Assembly: GCF_028282165.1 (NCBI RefSeq)
Contig: NZ_JANQIM010000001.1
Span: forward strand, 24,019-88,018
DNA from: Winogradskyella sp.
GTDB taxonomy: Bacteria > Bacteroidota > Bacteroidia > Flavobacteriales > Flavobacteriaceae
Length of the DNA: 64,000 nucleotides
Direction: 5' to 3'
Below the pieces are notes generated by a model. That model ran no database searches and had not been told where the DNA came from. It saw only the letters and a list, made by a program, of their open reading frames with translations. Made by a program: the position numbers and the translations under genes. Every line of letters begins with the position of its first letter. The stretch's first letter is position 1. Positions 35,045 through 45,864 of this stretch are shown in pieces.

Positions 35045-36361
35045 TTAAAAAATCGCGTAAGATACATTAATTGCCAAACCTTTCATATCTATTTGGTTCG
35101 CATCATCTAAACTTAGATTTAACGAGTAATAATTTATTTCTAGGGCATATTTACCTAATAGGTTTAAACCGATCCCTATATAACCTCCAGAATTGTTGGC
35201 ATCACTATCTCGATCACTTCTTACCTCTCGTAGGTCATATGATGTTGAAGAAGTTGGTGTTTCAATAAGTTGAGAACTTTGGTCAAAGCTTAAAACTCTA
35301 TTTTGTGTGTAGGCTATGTGCGCATAAATTTCCAACTTATTATTTATATCGAAATAACGTCTAAGTCCTATCGGTATTTGAAAAAATGAATACGACAGAT
35401 TGGATATAATTTCAAAATCTGCAACATTGGATTCCGAAAAACTGCTACTACTATTCATGTCAGATACATTTTGATAATTTGGAGCTAAAAATACGCTCCA
35501 ATTATTTTGGTCAAAAGGTAAGCGAACTTCCAATTCCATTCCAAAAGAAAGGTGGTTAGTATTGTCACCATAATCTTCTTCACCACCAAAGGTTCTGACG
35601 ATTTCTTCTTCTACTGGATTAATAGAAAAAGGTGGAGGGCCGCTATATGAAAGTACATATGAACTTGCATTTGTATTAATCTGATTAGAGTTTATATTTA
35701 AGCCTCCTTTTAGCTTTAAACTGATTTTTGGTTTTGTTCTTTGATCGTGTAGATTAGTGTATTCTTCACCTTTACATTTATTGTAGTCAGTAAAAAAATC
35801 TGATAGATTGGTACTATTATACCTTAAATTAGAATAATCTTCTAAAATAAAATCATCACATTTAAAATTATCAAAGAGCTGTCTCTTAAACGGTGCGTTT
35901 TCTCTAACTCTGTTGTTTTCATCAATCGTTTTTTTATAGTCCAAGAAAACAAGTCCATCATCCTTTTCATAGAAAAAGAAGTATTTTCCCTTATTATGGA
36001 TTTCATATAAACTAGACTCACCATCAACCAAAACCCTAAGCAGAACAAAACTGTTGCTGAGTTGCATTTCTTCAAACAATGGACCTACGAGTTGCTTGGT
36101 TATCTTATGTTGTTTATAAAAATGATCTGTATCATTAATCTTAAATTCTTTTATCTGATTTATGGTCAGGATCTCTTCTGGAGAACTCTTATCTGTTTTA
36201 TAAGTTACAGATGTAGGGTTTCTTTTCCAATCCTTATTCTGTATGTAACACTGTACTTTTTTGCCTGTGTTATCAATTATGTATCCTTGCTGAAAACTTA
36301 CTTGACTACTACCTACATAAACAAAGGATAATAGTAATAGAAACAGAAATTTCTTCATCAT
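35045..36361 (-). CDS. outer-membrane beta-barrel-type hypothetical protein
   Basis: 438 aa (a second ATG at 36358 would drop one residue). Signal peptide ending in GSSQ. The N-terminal ~190 residues contain YIIDNTGKKVQCYIQNKDWKRNP and similar beta-rich sequence. The C-terminal ~220 residues show alternating amphipathic strands (LKLKGGLNINSN, FGMELEVRLPF, SYSFFQIPIGLRRYF, GYIGIGLNLLGKYALEINYY, ending VSYAIF), as in porin-like/PorT-type barrels. Function not recognised. Confidence 0.75.
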   Translation of the reverse strand: MMKKFLFLLLLSFVYVGSSQVSFQQGYIIDNTGKKVQCYIQNKDWKRNPTSVTYKTDKSSPEEILTINQIKEFKINDTDHFYKQHKITKQLVGPLFEEMQLSNSFVLLRVLVDGESSLYEIHNKGKYFFFYEKDDGLVFLDYKKTIDENNRVRENAPFKRQLFDNFKCDDFILEDYSNLRYNSTNLSDFFTDYNKCKGEEYTNLHDQRTKPKISLKLKGGLNINSNQINTNASSYVLSYSGPPPFSINPVEEEIVRTFGGEEDYGDNTNHLSFGMELEVRLPFDQNNWSVFLAPNYQNVSDMNSSSSFSESNVADFEIISNLSYSFFQIPIGLRRYFDINNKLEIYAHIAYTQNRVLSFDQSSQLIETPTSSTSYDLREVRSDRDSDANNSGGYIGIGLNLLGKYALEINYYSLNLSLDDANQIDMKGLAINVSYAIF

Positions 36362-36416
36362 GATAGTTTTGGACTACAATAATATTGAAATTTCCCACAA
36401 AAACAAATTGATTTAT

Positions 36417-37328
36417 TTAATCCCTTATCAAGGGCATCGTAGAACAACGCAACAATCCTTCTTGCTTTGCAATTTCAGCATATGGGACTTCCTCAACCAT
36501 AAAACCATTTTGCCTAAGCCAAGCATTTAATCTGGTAAAGTTTTGTTCTGAAATAATGACATCCTCGGAAATGGAAAATATGTTACTGTTCATATCGTAC
36601 ATTTCTTCCTTACTGATTTCAAAAATATTTTCCTTTCCGAAATAATCCACTAACCATTGGTATTCACTTTCAACTAAAAATCCATTTTTATGGATAATGG
36701 CCTTATTCTTACCGATTGGTTGAAAGCAACAGTCTAGATGTAACGCATTATTATAAGGATCGGTATTAGATTTTCTCAGCTCAAATGGTTTTACCTTTTT
36801 ATGTGGAAATAACTCTTGAATTGCTCTTACAGCCTCTATATTAGTCCGGGCTGTAATATAATCTGGGTAATCATCACCAGAATACGTTCCTATAAAGATG
36901 TAATCGTTCCAAGGCATAACATCACCCCCTTCGACATGACATGCATCTGGCAATATGATTCTATTGGATTTATCGACATTGGTCCATACATATTCTGTAG
37001 CCTCTATTTCGCGCTTACGATCTGGTAAAATATTCGCTATGATTATCTTATCTTCAATAACGAAGGAAATATCCCTTGCAAAAATCTGATTGTAATCTTC
37101 GATAACTTCAGGCCTGTAAACCTTAACATTATGCTTCTCTAATACCTCAGCAACAGCATCCATTTCTTTTATCATATCGGCTTCTAAGGGGTAAGTCCCT
37201 GCTAACACATGCTGACGGCTTTTAGGGTCGTAGCACTCTTCAACTTTAGGTGTAGGTCCATTGCTTTTTGCAGTTCCAAGGATAACGGCTCTAAGACGGG
37301 ATGTCTCGTTTTGTACGTTTAAGTTCAT
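36417..37328 (-). CDS. amidinotransferase / dimethylarginine dimethylaminohydrolase-family protein
   Basis: 303 aa, guanidino-group-modifying superfamily. Visible landmarks are FARDISFVI, the acidic pair in CHVEGGDVMPW, the catalytic His in ALHLDCCFQPIG and the catalytic Cys in GLLRCSTMPLIRD at the C-terminus. Relatives are annotated as arginine deiminase-like or DDAH-like; the true substrate (arginine, citrulline or methylarginine) is not determinable here. The gene lies upstream of the barrel protein and downstream of gltA on the same strand. Confidence 0.85.
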   Translation of the reverse strand: MNLNVQNETSRLRAVILGTAKSNGPTPKVEECYDPKSRQHVLAGTYPLEADMIKEMDAVAEVLEKHNVKVYRPEVIEDYNQIFARDISFVIEDKIIIANILPDRKREIEATEYVWTNVDKSNRIILPDACHVEGGDVMPWNDYIFIGTYSGDDYPDYITARTNIEAVRAIQELFPHKKVKPFELRKSNTDPYNNALHLDCCFQPIGKNKAIIHKNGFLVESEYQWLVDYFGKENIFEISKEEMYDMNSNIFSISEDVIISEQNFTRLNAWLRQNGFMVEEVPYAEIAKQEGLLRCSTMPLIRD

Positions 37329-37390
37329 AAGGTTTAAAATATAAAAAGCTCCATAGTTTTATGAAGCCTTTAGATATTTACATTATAAGA

Positions 37391-38677
37391 TTATCGTTCA
37401 TTAATAGTTTTAAATGGCCTGTAAGTCTCGCCAACATAAAGTTGTCTAGGTCTTCCTATAGGCTCTTTTCGCAAACGCATTTCGCGCCATTGCGCAATCC
37501 AACCGGGCAAACGACCCAAAGCGAACATTACGGTGAACATTTCTACAGGAATACCCATAGCTCTATAAATAATACCTGAATAAAAATCTACATTTGGATA
37601 TAACTTTCTATCAACAAAATATTGATCCTCTAGAGCCTCCTTTTCTAGTCCTTTGGCAATATCTAAAATAGGATCTTCAACTCCAAGATCTCCTAAAACC
37701 TCATCAGCAGCAACTTTTATAATTTTTGCTCTTGGATCAAAGTTTTTATAAACACGATGACCAAAACCCATTAGTCGGAAAGGATCATTTTTATCCTTAG
37801 CCTTGGCCATATACTTCTTGGTATCACCTCCATCGGCCTTAATCGCTTCTAGCATTTCTAATACCGCTTGGTTAGCTCCACCGTGTAATGGACCCCAAAG
37901 TGCTGAAATACCAGACGCTAAGGATACGAATAAGCCTGCGTGAGAAGAACCTGTAATTCTCACAGTTGATGTAGAGCAATTTTGCTCGTGGTCGGCATGG
38001 AGAATCAGCAATTTATCTAATGCATTTATTAGAATTGGATTTTGCTCGTATTCTTTATTTGGGCTCTTAAACATCATCTTTAACACATTCTCAACATATC
38101 CGAGATTATCATCACCATATTCTAGTGGTAGACCATGTTTTTTTCGCATAGTCCAAGCTACCAAAACAGGAAACTTACCTAGAATTCGGACAATGGCATT
38201 ATACATGGCTTCATCTGAATTTACATCTACAGATGAAGGATTAAATGCAGTTAATGCACTAGTCAGCGACGACAACACTCCCATTGGATGTGCAGAAACA
38301 GGAAAAGCATCTATAATTTTCTTTATATCTTCACTAACCACAGAATGGTGTTTGATGTCCGAATGAAATTTATCTAATTCTTCCTTAGTTGGTAATTCAC
38401 CAAAAATCAAAAGATAAGCCACTTCAAGAAAATCTGCCTTCTCTGCCAATTCTTCTATAGAATACCCTCTGTACCTTAGAATTCCTTTTTCACCATCTAA
38501 AAAGGTGATGGCACTTTCGCAACTTCCAGTATTTTTGTAACCTGGATCAATGGTAATAACACCTCCTGTTGCACTTCTTAAAGTTTTGACATCAATAGCA
38601 ACTTCATTTTCAGTACCTATTTTTACAGGTAATTCATAAGAGTTGCCATTAATTTCTAAGGTCGCTGTATCTGACAT
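37391..38677 (-). CDS. gltA: citrate synthase (GltA)
   Basis: 428 aa, hexameric-type length. It contains the N-terminal beta domain (LEINGNSYELPVKIG), ILHADHEQNCSTSTVR and the active-site segment GPLHGGANQAVLEM, MGFGHRVYKNFDPRAKI with catalytic His, and DFYSGIIYRAMGIP with catalytic Asp. It condenses oxaloacetate and acetyl-CoA at the entry of the TCA cycle. The divergent 212-bp spacer to the DUF481 gene contains the latter's promoter. Confidence 0.97.
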   Translation of the reverse strand: MSDTATLEINGNSYELPVKIGTENEVAIDVKTLRSATGGVITIDPGYKNTGSCESAITFLDGEKGILRYRGYSIEELAEKADFLEVAYLLIFGELPTKEELDKFHSDIKHHSVVSEDIKKIIDAFPVSAHPMGVLSSLTSALTAFNPSSVDVNSDEAMYNAIVRILGKFPVLVAWTMRKKHGLPLEYGDDNLGYVENVLKMMFKSPNKEYEQNPILINALDKLLILHADHEQNCSTSTVRITGSSHAGLFVSLASGISALWGPLHGGANQAVLEMLEAIKADGGDTKKYMAKAKDKNDPFRLMGFGHRVYKNFDPRAKIIKVAADEVLGDLGVEDPILDIAKGLEKEALEDQYFVDRKLYPNVDFYSGIIYRAMGIPVEMFTVMFALGRLPGWIAQWREMRLRKEPIGRPRQLYVGETYRPFKTINER

Positions 38678-38844
38678 ATTTTTTACTTGTTTTTAGTGTT
38701 TTTTTAAGGATTGTAAATTTACGAAATCTCAAACGATTTCGGAAGCAGATTTATAACCGATTTAACAATATTGGGCTTTGGCAAAAACAGCTTAAATTGT
38801 ATTCTTTTTTAGGGGGCGATTGTTGAGCTTTAATTGCAACAATC

Positions 38845-38874
38845 TTGAATAGAAAGACATTATTGTTAATTTTG
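38845..38874 (+). promoter_or_regulatory. promoter of the DUF481-type gene
   Basis: TTG (38845-38847), 19 nt, then TAATTTTG (38867-38874), with the ATG 16 nt further on. It is a full match to the Bacteroidota pattern. Confidence 0.65.
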
Positions 38875-38889
38875 TTCCCCTAACTGTTA

Positions 38890-39645
38890 ATGATGAATTA
38901 CCTCAAAATTTTCTTTTTGCTAATCCCATTTTTTAGCTTTTCGCAAGTTATCAATGTTGAGTCTATGCGCAGACCCAGTGACTCTACTAAATGGACAGGA
39001 TCGGTTAGTTTGGATGTATCACTAATTAGAAACACTAATGACATTTTCAGGATTGCCAATAAAGCCCACATACAGTATGACAATGATATTAACTTTTGGC
39101 TGTTTGTCAACGATCTTAACCTACAGAAGATTGAAGATAATTCTTTGGTAAATCGAGGTACACAACACCTCAGATATAATAGAAAAATTTCTGAAAAAAC
39201 AAAATGGGAAGTGTTTGCACAAGGGCAGTATGATGCCATCTCAGAAATTGGTTTTAGAGGCCTAGTAGGTACTGGACCTCGTTTTAAGTTATCTAAAAAT
39301 GACAATTACAGATTCTATTTAGGCACTTTGATGATGTACGAATATGAAAAGGCATCAAATGCTATTCCCGATCGTATACAGGAGGACATAAGAGGTAGTG
39401 CTTATTTGTCATTCAGTCTTTATCCCACAGAAACCATTACCATTATCAGTACAAGTTATTACCAGCCGAGAATAGACGCATTTAGGGACTATCGTTTTTC
39501 GAGTAACACCTCATTGCTATTTAGAATTTTTGAAGACTTGGCCTTTAAAGTCAACTTTAATTTTTTTCATGATGCTTTTCCTGTGACATCTGCTGTACCT
39601 GAGACTCAATTTGAATTGACTAATGGCTTATTGTATACATTTTAG
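38890..39645 (+). CDS. DUF481-type outer-membrane protein
   Basis: 251 aa (a second ATG at 38893 would remove one residue). Signal peptide ending in FSFSQ. The mature protein is a predicted barrel of DUF481/YdiY type: WTGSVSLDVSLIRNTNDIFRIANKAHIQYD, RYNRKISEKTKWEVFAQGQYD, GTGPRFKLSKN, ending in GLLYTF with a terminal aromatic. Function unknown. It ends 4 bp from the convergent LRR protein gene. Confidence 0.8.
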   Translation: MMNYLKIFFLLIPFFSFSQVINVESMRRPSDSTKWTGSVSLDVSLIRNTNDIFRIANKAHIQYDNDINFWLFVNDLNLQKIEDNSLVNRGTQHLRYNRKISEKTKWEVFAQGQYDAISEIGFRGLVGTGPRFKLSKNDNYRFYLGTLMMYEYEKASNAIPDRIQEDIRGSAYLSFSLYPTETITIISTSYYQPRIDAFRDYRFSSNTSLLFRIFEDLAFKVNFNFFHDAFPVTSAVPETQFELTNGLLYTF

Positions 39646-39649
39646 TCAT

Positions 39650-42352
39650 TCAGTTTTTGATGATTCTTTCTACCGTACTTCCAACACTCGAATTAATTTC
39701 TAAGAAATATACACCATTTACATAATTTGAAACATCTACCTCTACATCCGTTGAATCGAATACATTGGTTTCTATAAGTCGACCCTGAATATCATAAACT
39801 TTAATCCTCTCAATTGGCAGTGAAGCATCAATAGTGATGAAATCATTAGCAGGATTCGGATATATTTTAATTGAACTATCAAAACTGAGGTCATTAGTAG
39901 ATAGCACCTGAAAATTGGTCTGGGCTATATTGGTGATTATGGGAAAATTATAATCAAAATAGATTTCGGCTTGTTGCGCAACATCGTCACCAACGGTTAA
40001 CGTATATAGTGTTTTAATCTTAAAGAGTATGTTACCTATGACATTAGGTGCCAAATTGATATCGTCAAATATGAATTCTACTCTATTTCCATTAATTCTG
40101 GCGTACATGTCGTGAGATGCATTCAATATTTGTAAAGAGCTTAAATCGTACTGCGCTTCATCAATATCATTTCTTACTACCACAAAAATTGCCGGAGCAG
40201 TACCTGTATTCTCAAATCGAATATTATAGTGTAAATACTCGCCTATCTTGTCTGGCGATACCACGTCTCCTTCCAAGCAAGTGATGTCATTGGGATCATA
40301 CGAACCAATTACAACCTCTTGCAAAATGAATGTATTATCATTAGCTGTTTCGTCGTTGGCAACTGGGTTAATGGTTGCAGTGAAATCCAACATGTCACCA
40401 ATATTCACTGCAGGAGTTTCCATTGGTGAATTAACATTAAGTACGAGATCTATAACTCTAGTTTCAAACGGAATTAAGTCTACATAATCCCAAGAAAGAC
40501 TACCTGAGCTCTGTAAAGTAGGTGTTTCAGATGTTGATATAAGGTCTAAAACTGCAGCATCATAGTTGAAGTTAATATTGCCCGAAAGTGATTGATTCCC
40601 TTTGTTCTTATATACGATTTGATAGTCCGCATCAAATCCAGGTCGGGCTGGAACAATGGGAACAATAACTATTTCGAGGTCATTATGAATGCCATTGGGC
40701 GTAATGCAAAAATCTTGACTCACCGAATTATTTAAGTCTGTGAAATCAACAACTGTATTTAAAGGAGAGACATTAAAAAAATCTGGGCTCTCAAGTTCTG
40801 GGGTTAGTTGATAATTCCCTGTTTCTGTATAAAAAGTGTATTCCCCCAATTGGTTAGAAAACGTATAGCCTAAAGGTGTCCCATCATCTACGCGAATTCT
40901 TACATTTGTTAAGTCATGGTCTGAATTAGCGCAACCATTGTTATCTAAATCTAACTTTACAATTCCCGAAATGGTATTATAATCACCACCAGGTGCAAAG
41001 GTACAATGAGTGCTTATGGGGCCTTGAAAATTTGTGAATTCTTGAAATACCAATATCTCTTCCTCATCTGCACATATAAACTCAATGGGATTGTTCGAAA
41101 TATCTAATAAAAAAAATATAGTACTCTCATCAAATGAGACTCCTCCATTTTTTATATTAATATTTGTAATTTGATTATTTTCACAGCTCCATGATTCTAG
41201 TTCATTGTTATTACTTAAATCCAATTCTGTCAATAAGTTATCTGAACAAAAGAATTTCGTAAGATTAGGTAATAAAGAGAAATCGAAATAAGACATTTGG
41301 TTGTCAGAAAAAGATAAAAAATCAATGTTTTGATCTTGGGCTACTTCAATATTTGTTAATTGATTATCAGAACAAACTAAATACTCCAAGTTATCATTTT
41401 GAGACACATCTAGTAGTGCTAAATTATTGTATCGACAGTCTAATGATTCTAAATTGAGGTTTTGTTCCACATTGAGCGTTGAGAGGTTATTATAACTACA
41501 ACTTAGAGATACCAAATTAGGGTTTTGAGTAACATCAAGATTTGAGAGGTTATTATAACTACAACTTAGAGACACCAAATTAGGGTTTTGAGTAACATCA
41601 AGATTTGAGAGGTTATTGGAATTACATCTCAAATTCTCTAGGTTAAGGTTTTGAGTCACATCGAGGGTTGTGAGATTATTGGAATGGCATTCAAATACTT
41701 CCAGGTTAAGACATTGAGCCACATCCACATTGCTAATTTCATTATTACCAAAACTCAGTTGTTTCAAACTCACGTGTTGAGATACATCTAACACCGTTAT
41801 ATTATTTTTATCACAATTTAAAAATTCAAGATCGAGGTTTTGAGAAATGTCTAAACTACTTAACTCATTCTCTGAAATTGATAGATATTCTAAATCAATA
41901 TTTTGAGATAGATCTATACTGGTCAAATAATTATCTGATAAATATAGATTAATTAGATTTGGGTTTTGGGATACATCTATACTTGTTAATTGATTGTTTC
42001 TCAAACTCAAAAATTGTAAGTTACTATTTGAAGAAATATCTATTATCTGTAAATCATTTCCCCAACATGACAAATGGTTTAAACTAGTGAATGCTTCGAT
42101 ACCCGTTAAGTCCGAAACATCTTGATTAATTATGCTTAGCCTAAATATTTGCAAAGCTTCCTGCACCTCGATCTCACTATTATTGTTAGTATCAATAGTT
42201 ACAGGATTGTCATCAGCATCAAAAGCAATACCCAAAGAGGAACTCGCTTGCAATAATCTTGCCTTAAAATTAGGGTCTGGAATGTCTACAATTTGAGCTT
42301 GTATTGTACTAAAAAGGGAAATACATAGAAGAAGAGATAGAAGTGATTTCAT
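39650..42352 (-). CDS. leucine-rich-repeat surface protein with T9SS sorting domain
   Basis: 900 aa. Signal peptide (1-19); an N-terminal IPDPNFKARLLQ segment with a Ca-binding-like DTNNNSEIEVQEAL; about 15 leucine-rich repeats of 21 residues (about 95-420; consensus NxLxxLDVSQNxNLxxLxCxx); an SdrD-B-like domain (about 455-555, GIVKLDLDNNGC...LGEYTF); a conserved DUF11/DUF7619-like beta region (about 560-800, GSYDPNDITC); and a C-terminal type IX secretion sorting domain (about 820-900, IYPNPANDFITI...GVYFLEI). The internalin-like layout suggests adhesion or protein binding at the cell surface. Two adjacent repeats are almost identical at DNA level. Confidence 0.92.
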   Translation of the reverse strand: MKSLLSLLLCISLFSTIQAQIVDIPDPNFKARLLQASSSLGIAFDADDNPVTIDTNNNSEIEVQEALQIFRLSIINQDVSDLTGIEAFTSLNHLSCWGNDLQIIDISSNSNLQFLSLRNNQLTSIDVSQNPNLINLYLSDNYLTSIDLSQNIDLEYLSISENELSSLDISQNLDLEFLNCDKNNITVLDVSQHVSLKQLSFGNNEISNVDVAQCLNLEVFECHSNNLTTLDVTQNLNLENLRCNSNNLSNLDVTQNPNLVSLSCSYNNLSNLDVTQNPNLVSLSCSYNNLSTLNVEQNLNLESLDCRYNNLALLDVSQNDNLEYLVCSDNQLTNIEVAQDQNIDFLSFSDNQMSYFDFSLLPNLTKFFCSDNLLTELDLSNNNELESWSCENNQITNINIKNGGVSFDESTIFFLLDISNNPIEFICADEEEILVFQEFTNFQGPISTHCTFAPGGDYNTISGIVKLDLDNNGCANSDHDLTNVRIRVDDGTPLGYTFSNQLGEYTFYTETGNYQLTPELESPDFFNVSPLNTVVDFTDLNNSVSQDFCITPNGIHNDLEIVIVPIVPARPGFDADYQIVYKNKGNQSLSGNINFNYDAAVLDLISTSETPTLQSSGSLSWDYVDLIPFETRVIDLVLNVNSPMETPAVNIGDMLDFTATINPVANDETANDNTFILQEVVIGSYDPNDITCLEGDVVSPDKIGEYLHYNIRFENTGTAPAIFVVVRNDIDEAQYDLSSLQILNASHDMYARINGNRVEFIFDDINLAPNVIGNILFKIKTLYTLTVGDDVAQQAEIYFDYNFPIITNIAQTNFQVLSTNDLSFDSSIKIYPNPANDFITIDASLPIERIKVYDIQGRLIETNVFDSTDVEVDVSNYVNGVYFLEINSSVGSTVERIIKN
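41481..41606 (-). repeat. near-identical 63-bp tandem duplication inside the LRR gene
   Basis: The 63-bp unit at 41481-41543 is repeated at 41544-41606 with a single T/C difference, and a third unit begins identically at 41607 before diverging. Each copy encodes one 21-residue leucine-rich repeat. Confidence 0.9.
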
Positions 42353-42476
42353 AGCGATTGATTTCTTTAAAGATGTCGATTGACCGAAATGGTTGCGTCA
42401 AAAAAAGAAATGAATTTGTATTTTCTTACAAATACTGTTTAAATGACTGTTACCTCGTGAATGCGTTTTTACCTAC

Positions 42477-42509
42477 AAAAAAACCTACTCAAATCAATGA
42501 ATAGGTTTT
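42477..42509 (-). terminator. enolase terminator
   Basis: Stem AAAACCTACTCA / TGAATAGGTTTT with one mismatch (42480-42509), followed on the minus strand by seven T. It lies 27 bp past the eno stop. Confidence 0.8.
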
Positions 42510-42535
42510 TAAATTTGTGTATAATTTGAAGGCTA

Positions 42536-43840
<1,305 letters not shown>

Positions 43841-43883
43841 TTAGTTATTTAATCAAAATAAACAAGTAAGATATACTGAAACA

Positions 43884-43901
43884 TTCCGATAGCCATCGGG
43901 A
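43884..43901. repeat. REP-like palindrome (CCGAT..ATCGG)
   Basis: TTCCGATAGCCATCGGGA: CCGAT and ATCGG arms with a 4-nt loop, in the carA-eno spacer. Palindromes of this sequence type recur between genes in Bacteroidota. No T-run. Confidence 0.5.
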
Positions 43902-44004
43902 CAGCATAACATACTCATGCCAGTCAAAATTACGAAATTATGTACCGTAAAACAGAACAAAAATCATAATTGCGATTAATATTTACGATAATGTTTTCGC
44001 AACT

Positions 44005-44043
44005 AAAAAAACGCAACAGAACTTAATTTTTGTTGCGTTTTTT
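44005..44043 (-). terminator. carA terminator
   Basis: AAAAAACGCAAC and GTTGCGTTTTTT arms (12 bp) with T-rich tracts on both strands, immediately after the carA stop. Confidence 0.9.
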
Positions 44044-44046
44044 CTA

Positions 44047-45150
44047 TTAAGCGTTTTTGATATTTTCTATAAACTGATCGAACAAATACACTGAATCATT
44101 TGGCCCAGGACTAGCCTCGGGATGGTACTGTACTGAGAAGCAGTTTTTATCTTTAATCTTAATGCCTGCAACCGTGTCATCGTTAAGATGCACATGTGTA
44201 ATCTCAACATTAGCATTAGCTTCTGTTTCTTCTCTGTTGATAGCGAAACCATGGTTTTGAGAGGTGATTTCGCCCTTGCCTGTAATTAAGTTTTTAACGG
44301 GGTGGTTAATTCCTCTGTGACCGTTATGCATTTTATAGGTAGAAATGCCATTGGCCAAGGCAATAACTTGGTGCCCCAAACAAATACCAAATAAGGGTTT
44401 GTTTCTAGATATGATTTCTTTAGCCACAGTTTGTGCTTCAACTAAAGGTTCTGGATCGCCAGGCCCATTAGATATAAAATAACCATCTGGATTAAAGGCC
44501 TCTAAATCTTCAAACTTAGAATTATGTGGAAACACTTTTATATAGGCATCCCTTTTTGCCAAATTTCTTAAAATGTTCTTTTTAATGCCTATATCTAATG
44601 CAGAAATCTTATACTTGGCATTTTCATTACCAAAATAATAAGGCTCTTTAGTAGAGACTTGGGACGCCAATTCTAAGCCTTCCATATTAGGTTGCTCGGC
44701 TAATTGCTTTTTCAAGCTTTCAATATTATCGACTTCGGTTGAGATTACAGCATTCATGGCTCCATGATCCCTAATATAACTTACTAATGCTCTAGTATCT
44801 ACATCAGAAATGGCTAGGGTATTGTGTTCTTCAAAAAACGCTTCTAACGACGCATCACCTCCAGGTCTAGAATACTCAAAGCTAAAATTCTTGCAAATGA
44901 GGCCTGCTATTTTTACTGTATCAGATTCGATCTCATCTTCCTTGGTACCGTAGTTACCTATGTGCGCATTTGTGGTCACCATCAACTGTCCGTAATACGA
45001 TGGATCAGTAAAAATTTCCTGATAACCTGTAGTCCCTGTATTAAAGCATACTTCACCAAATGCTGTACCTTCCTTACCTATAGATTTTCCATAGAAGATA
45101 GTACCGTCTGCTAATAAAATTAGTGCTTTCTTTCTTTGTTTGTATTTCAT
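44047..45150 (-). CDS. carA: carbamoyl-phosphate synthase small subunit (CarA)
   Basis: 367 aa. The N-terminal CPSase small-chain domain (ADGTIFYGKSIGKEGTAFGEVCFNTGTTGYQE) is followed by a class I glutamine amidotransferase domain with the catalytic Cys in LFGICLGHQVIALA and the His/Glu pair in SVQYHPEASPGP. It supplies ammonia for carbamoyl phosphate (pyrimidines, arginine). The carB subunit is not in the window. It follows rplQ but is cut off from it by a strong terminator. Confidence 0.97.
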   Translation of the reverse strand: MKYKQRKKALILLADGTIFYGKSIGKEGTAFGEVCFNTGTTGYQEIFTDPSYYGQLMVTTNAHIGNYGTKEDEIESDTVKIAGLICKNFSFEYSRPGGDASLEAFFEEHNTLAISDVDTRALVSYIRDHGAMNAVISTEVDNIESLKKQLAEQPNMEGLELASQVSTKEPYYFGNENAKYKISALDIGIKKNILRNLAKRDAYIKVFPHNSKFEDLEAFNPDGYFISNGPGDPEPLVEAQTVAKEIISRNKPLFGICLGHQVIALANGISTYKMHNGHRGINHPVKNLITGKGEITSQNHGFAINREETEANANVEITHVHLNDDTVAGIKIKDKNCFSVQYHPEASPGPNDSVYLFDQFIENIKNA

Positions 45151-45167
45151 GTGCAGTATTTATAGAG

Positions 45168-45187
45168 ATTCCTGACGTGACAGGAAT
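45168..45187. repeat. REP-like palindrome ATTCCTG..CAGGAAT
   Basis: Seven-base arms ATTCCTG/CAGGAAT separated by 6 nt, in the rplQ-carA spacer. The same arm type appears at 45837-45856 and 60422-60441. Confidence 0.55.
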
Positions 45188-45204
45188 GAAGTTTTACAAA
45201 AATC

Positions 45205-45239
45205 CAAAAAAAAAGGATAAACTGAAATAGTTTATCCTT
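45205..45239 (-). terminator. intrinsic terminator of the ribosomal protein supercluster
   Basis: Perfect 11-bp stem AAGGATAAACT / AGTTTATCCTT (45213-45239) with a 5-nt loop, followed on the minus strand by about nine T. It lies 26 bp past the rplQ stop and should end the alpha-operon transcript. Confidence 0.93.
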
Positions 45240-45264
45240 GATATTTATCAATGCTTATTAACAT

Positions 45265-45744
45265 TTATTCTTCTTCGTTAGTCGCTTGAGTTTCTACTGG
45301 AGGAACAGCAGCAGTAGCTTTCTTACCACCACCTCTTCTACTTCTACGCGTCGATTTCTTAGCAGGTTTACCAGCATTGTAAAGCTCGTTATAATCTACC
45401 AATTCTATCATTGCCATATCAGCGTTATCACCCAATCGATTTCCTAACTTGATAATTCTTGTGTATCCACCTGGTCTATCACCTACTTTTGCAGCAACAT
45501 CCCTAAACAATTCTGCAACAGCTTGTTTTTGTCTTAATCTAGACATTACTATTCTTCTGTTGTGCGTTGTATCTTCCTTAGATTTTGTAATCAAAGGCTC
45601 AACAAACTGCTTTAAAGCTTTAGCCTTAGCTGTTGTTGTGTTAATACGCTTGTGCTCAATTAAAGAACAAGCCATATTAGCTAACATTGCTTTTCTGTGA
45701 GCAGATTTTCTACCTAAATGGTTGAATTTTTTTCCGTGTCTCAT
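45265..45744 (-). CDS. rplQ: 50S ribosomal protein L17
   Basis: 159 aa. The conserved L17 core [25 protein letters not shown] is followed by a lineage-specific C-terminal extension of about 40 residues, first basic ([12 protein letters not shown]) and then acidic at the end (ATNEEE). Last ribosomal gene of the cluster. The 120-bp spacer to rpoA contains two hairpins. Confidence 0.97.
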   Translation of the reverse strand: MRHGKKFNHLGRKSAHRKAMLANMACSLIEHKRINTTTAKAKALKQFVEPLITKSKEDTTHNRRIVMSRLRQKQAVAELFRDVAAKVGDRPGGYTRIIKLGNRLGDNADMAMIELVDYNELYNAGKPAKKSTRRSRRGGGKKATAAVPPVETQATNEEE

Positions 45745-45773
45745 GACTTTTGTTTTATCATCTTGCTACCAAA

Positions 45774-45794
45774 TTCCGACGATTTCTGTCGGAA
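45774..45794. repeat. hairpin TTCCGAC/GTCGGAA
   Basis: Seven-base perfect arms with a 7-nt loop in the rpoA-rplQ spacer. No T-run on the minus strand, so it could be an RNA-stability or processing hairpin rather than a terminator. Confidence 0.45.
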
Positions 45795-45836
45795 GAGCAA
45801 AATATGATTAATAATAATTATACTTACTTGAATGAG

Positions 45837-45856
45837 ATTCTTGCCTATGCAGGAAT
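45837..45856. repeat. REP-like palindrome ATTCTTGC..GCAGGAAT
   Basis: Eight-base arms with one G-T type mismatch around a CTAT loop, just after the rpoA stop. It is a variant of the element at 60422-60441. Confidence 0.55.
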
Positions 45857-45864
45857 AACAATCG

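Noticed and set aside
41461..41640. CRISPR-like direct repeats
   Set aside because: The 63-bp units are contiguous coding repeats without spacers; the 27-bp repeats at 3468 are also contiguous. No array with unique spacers was seen.
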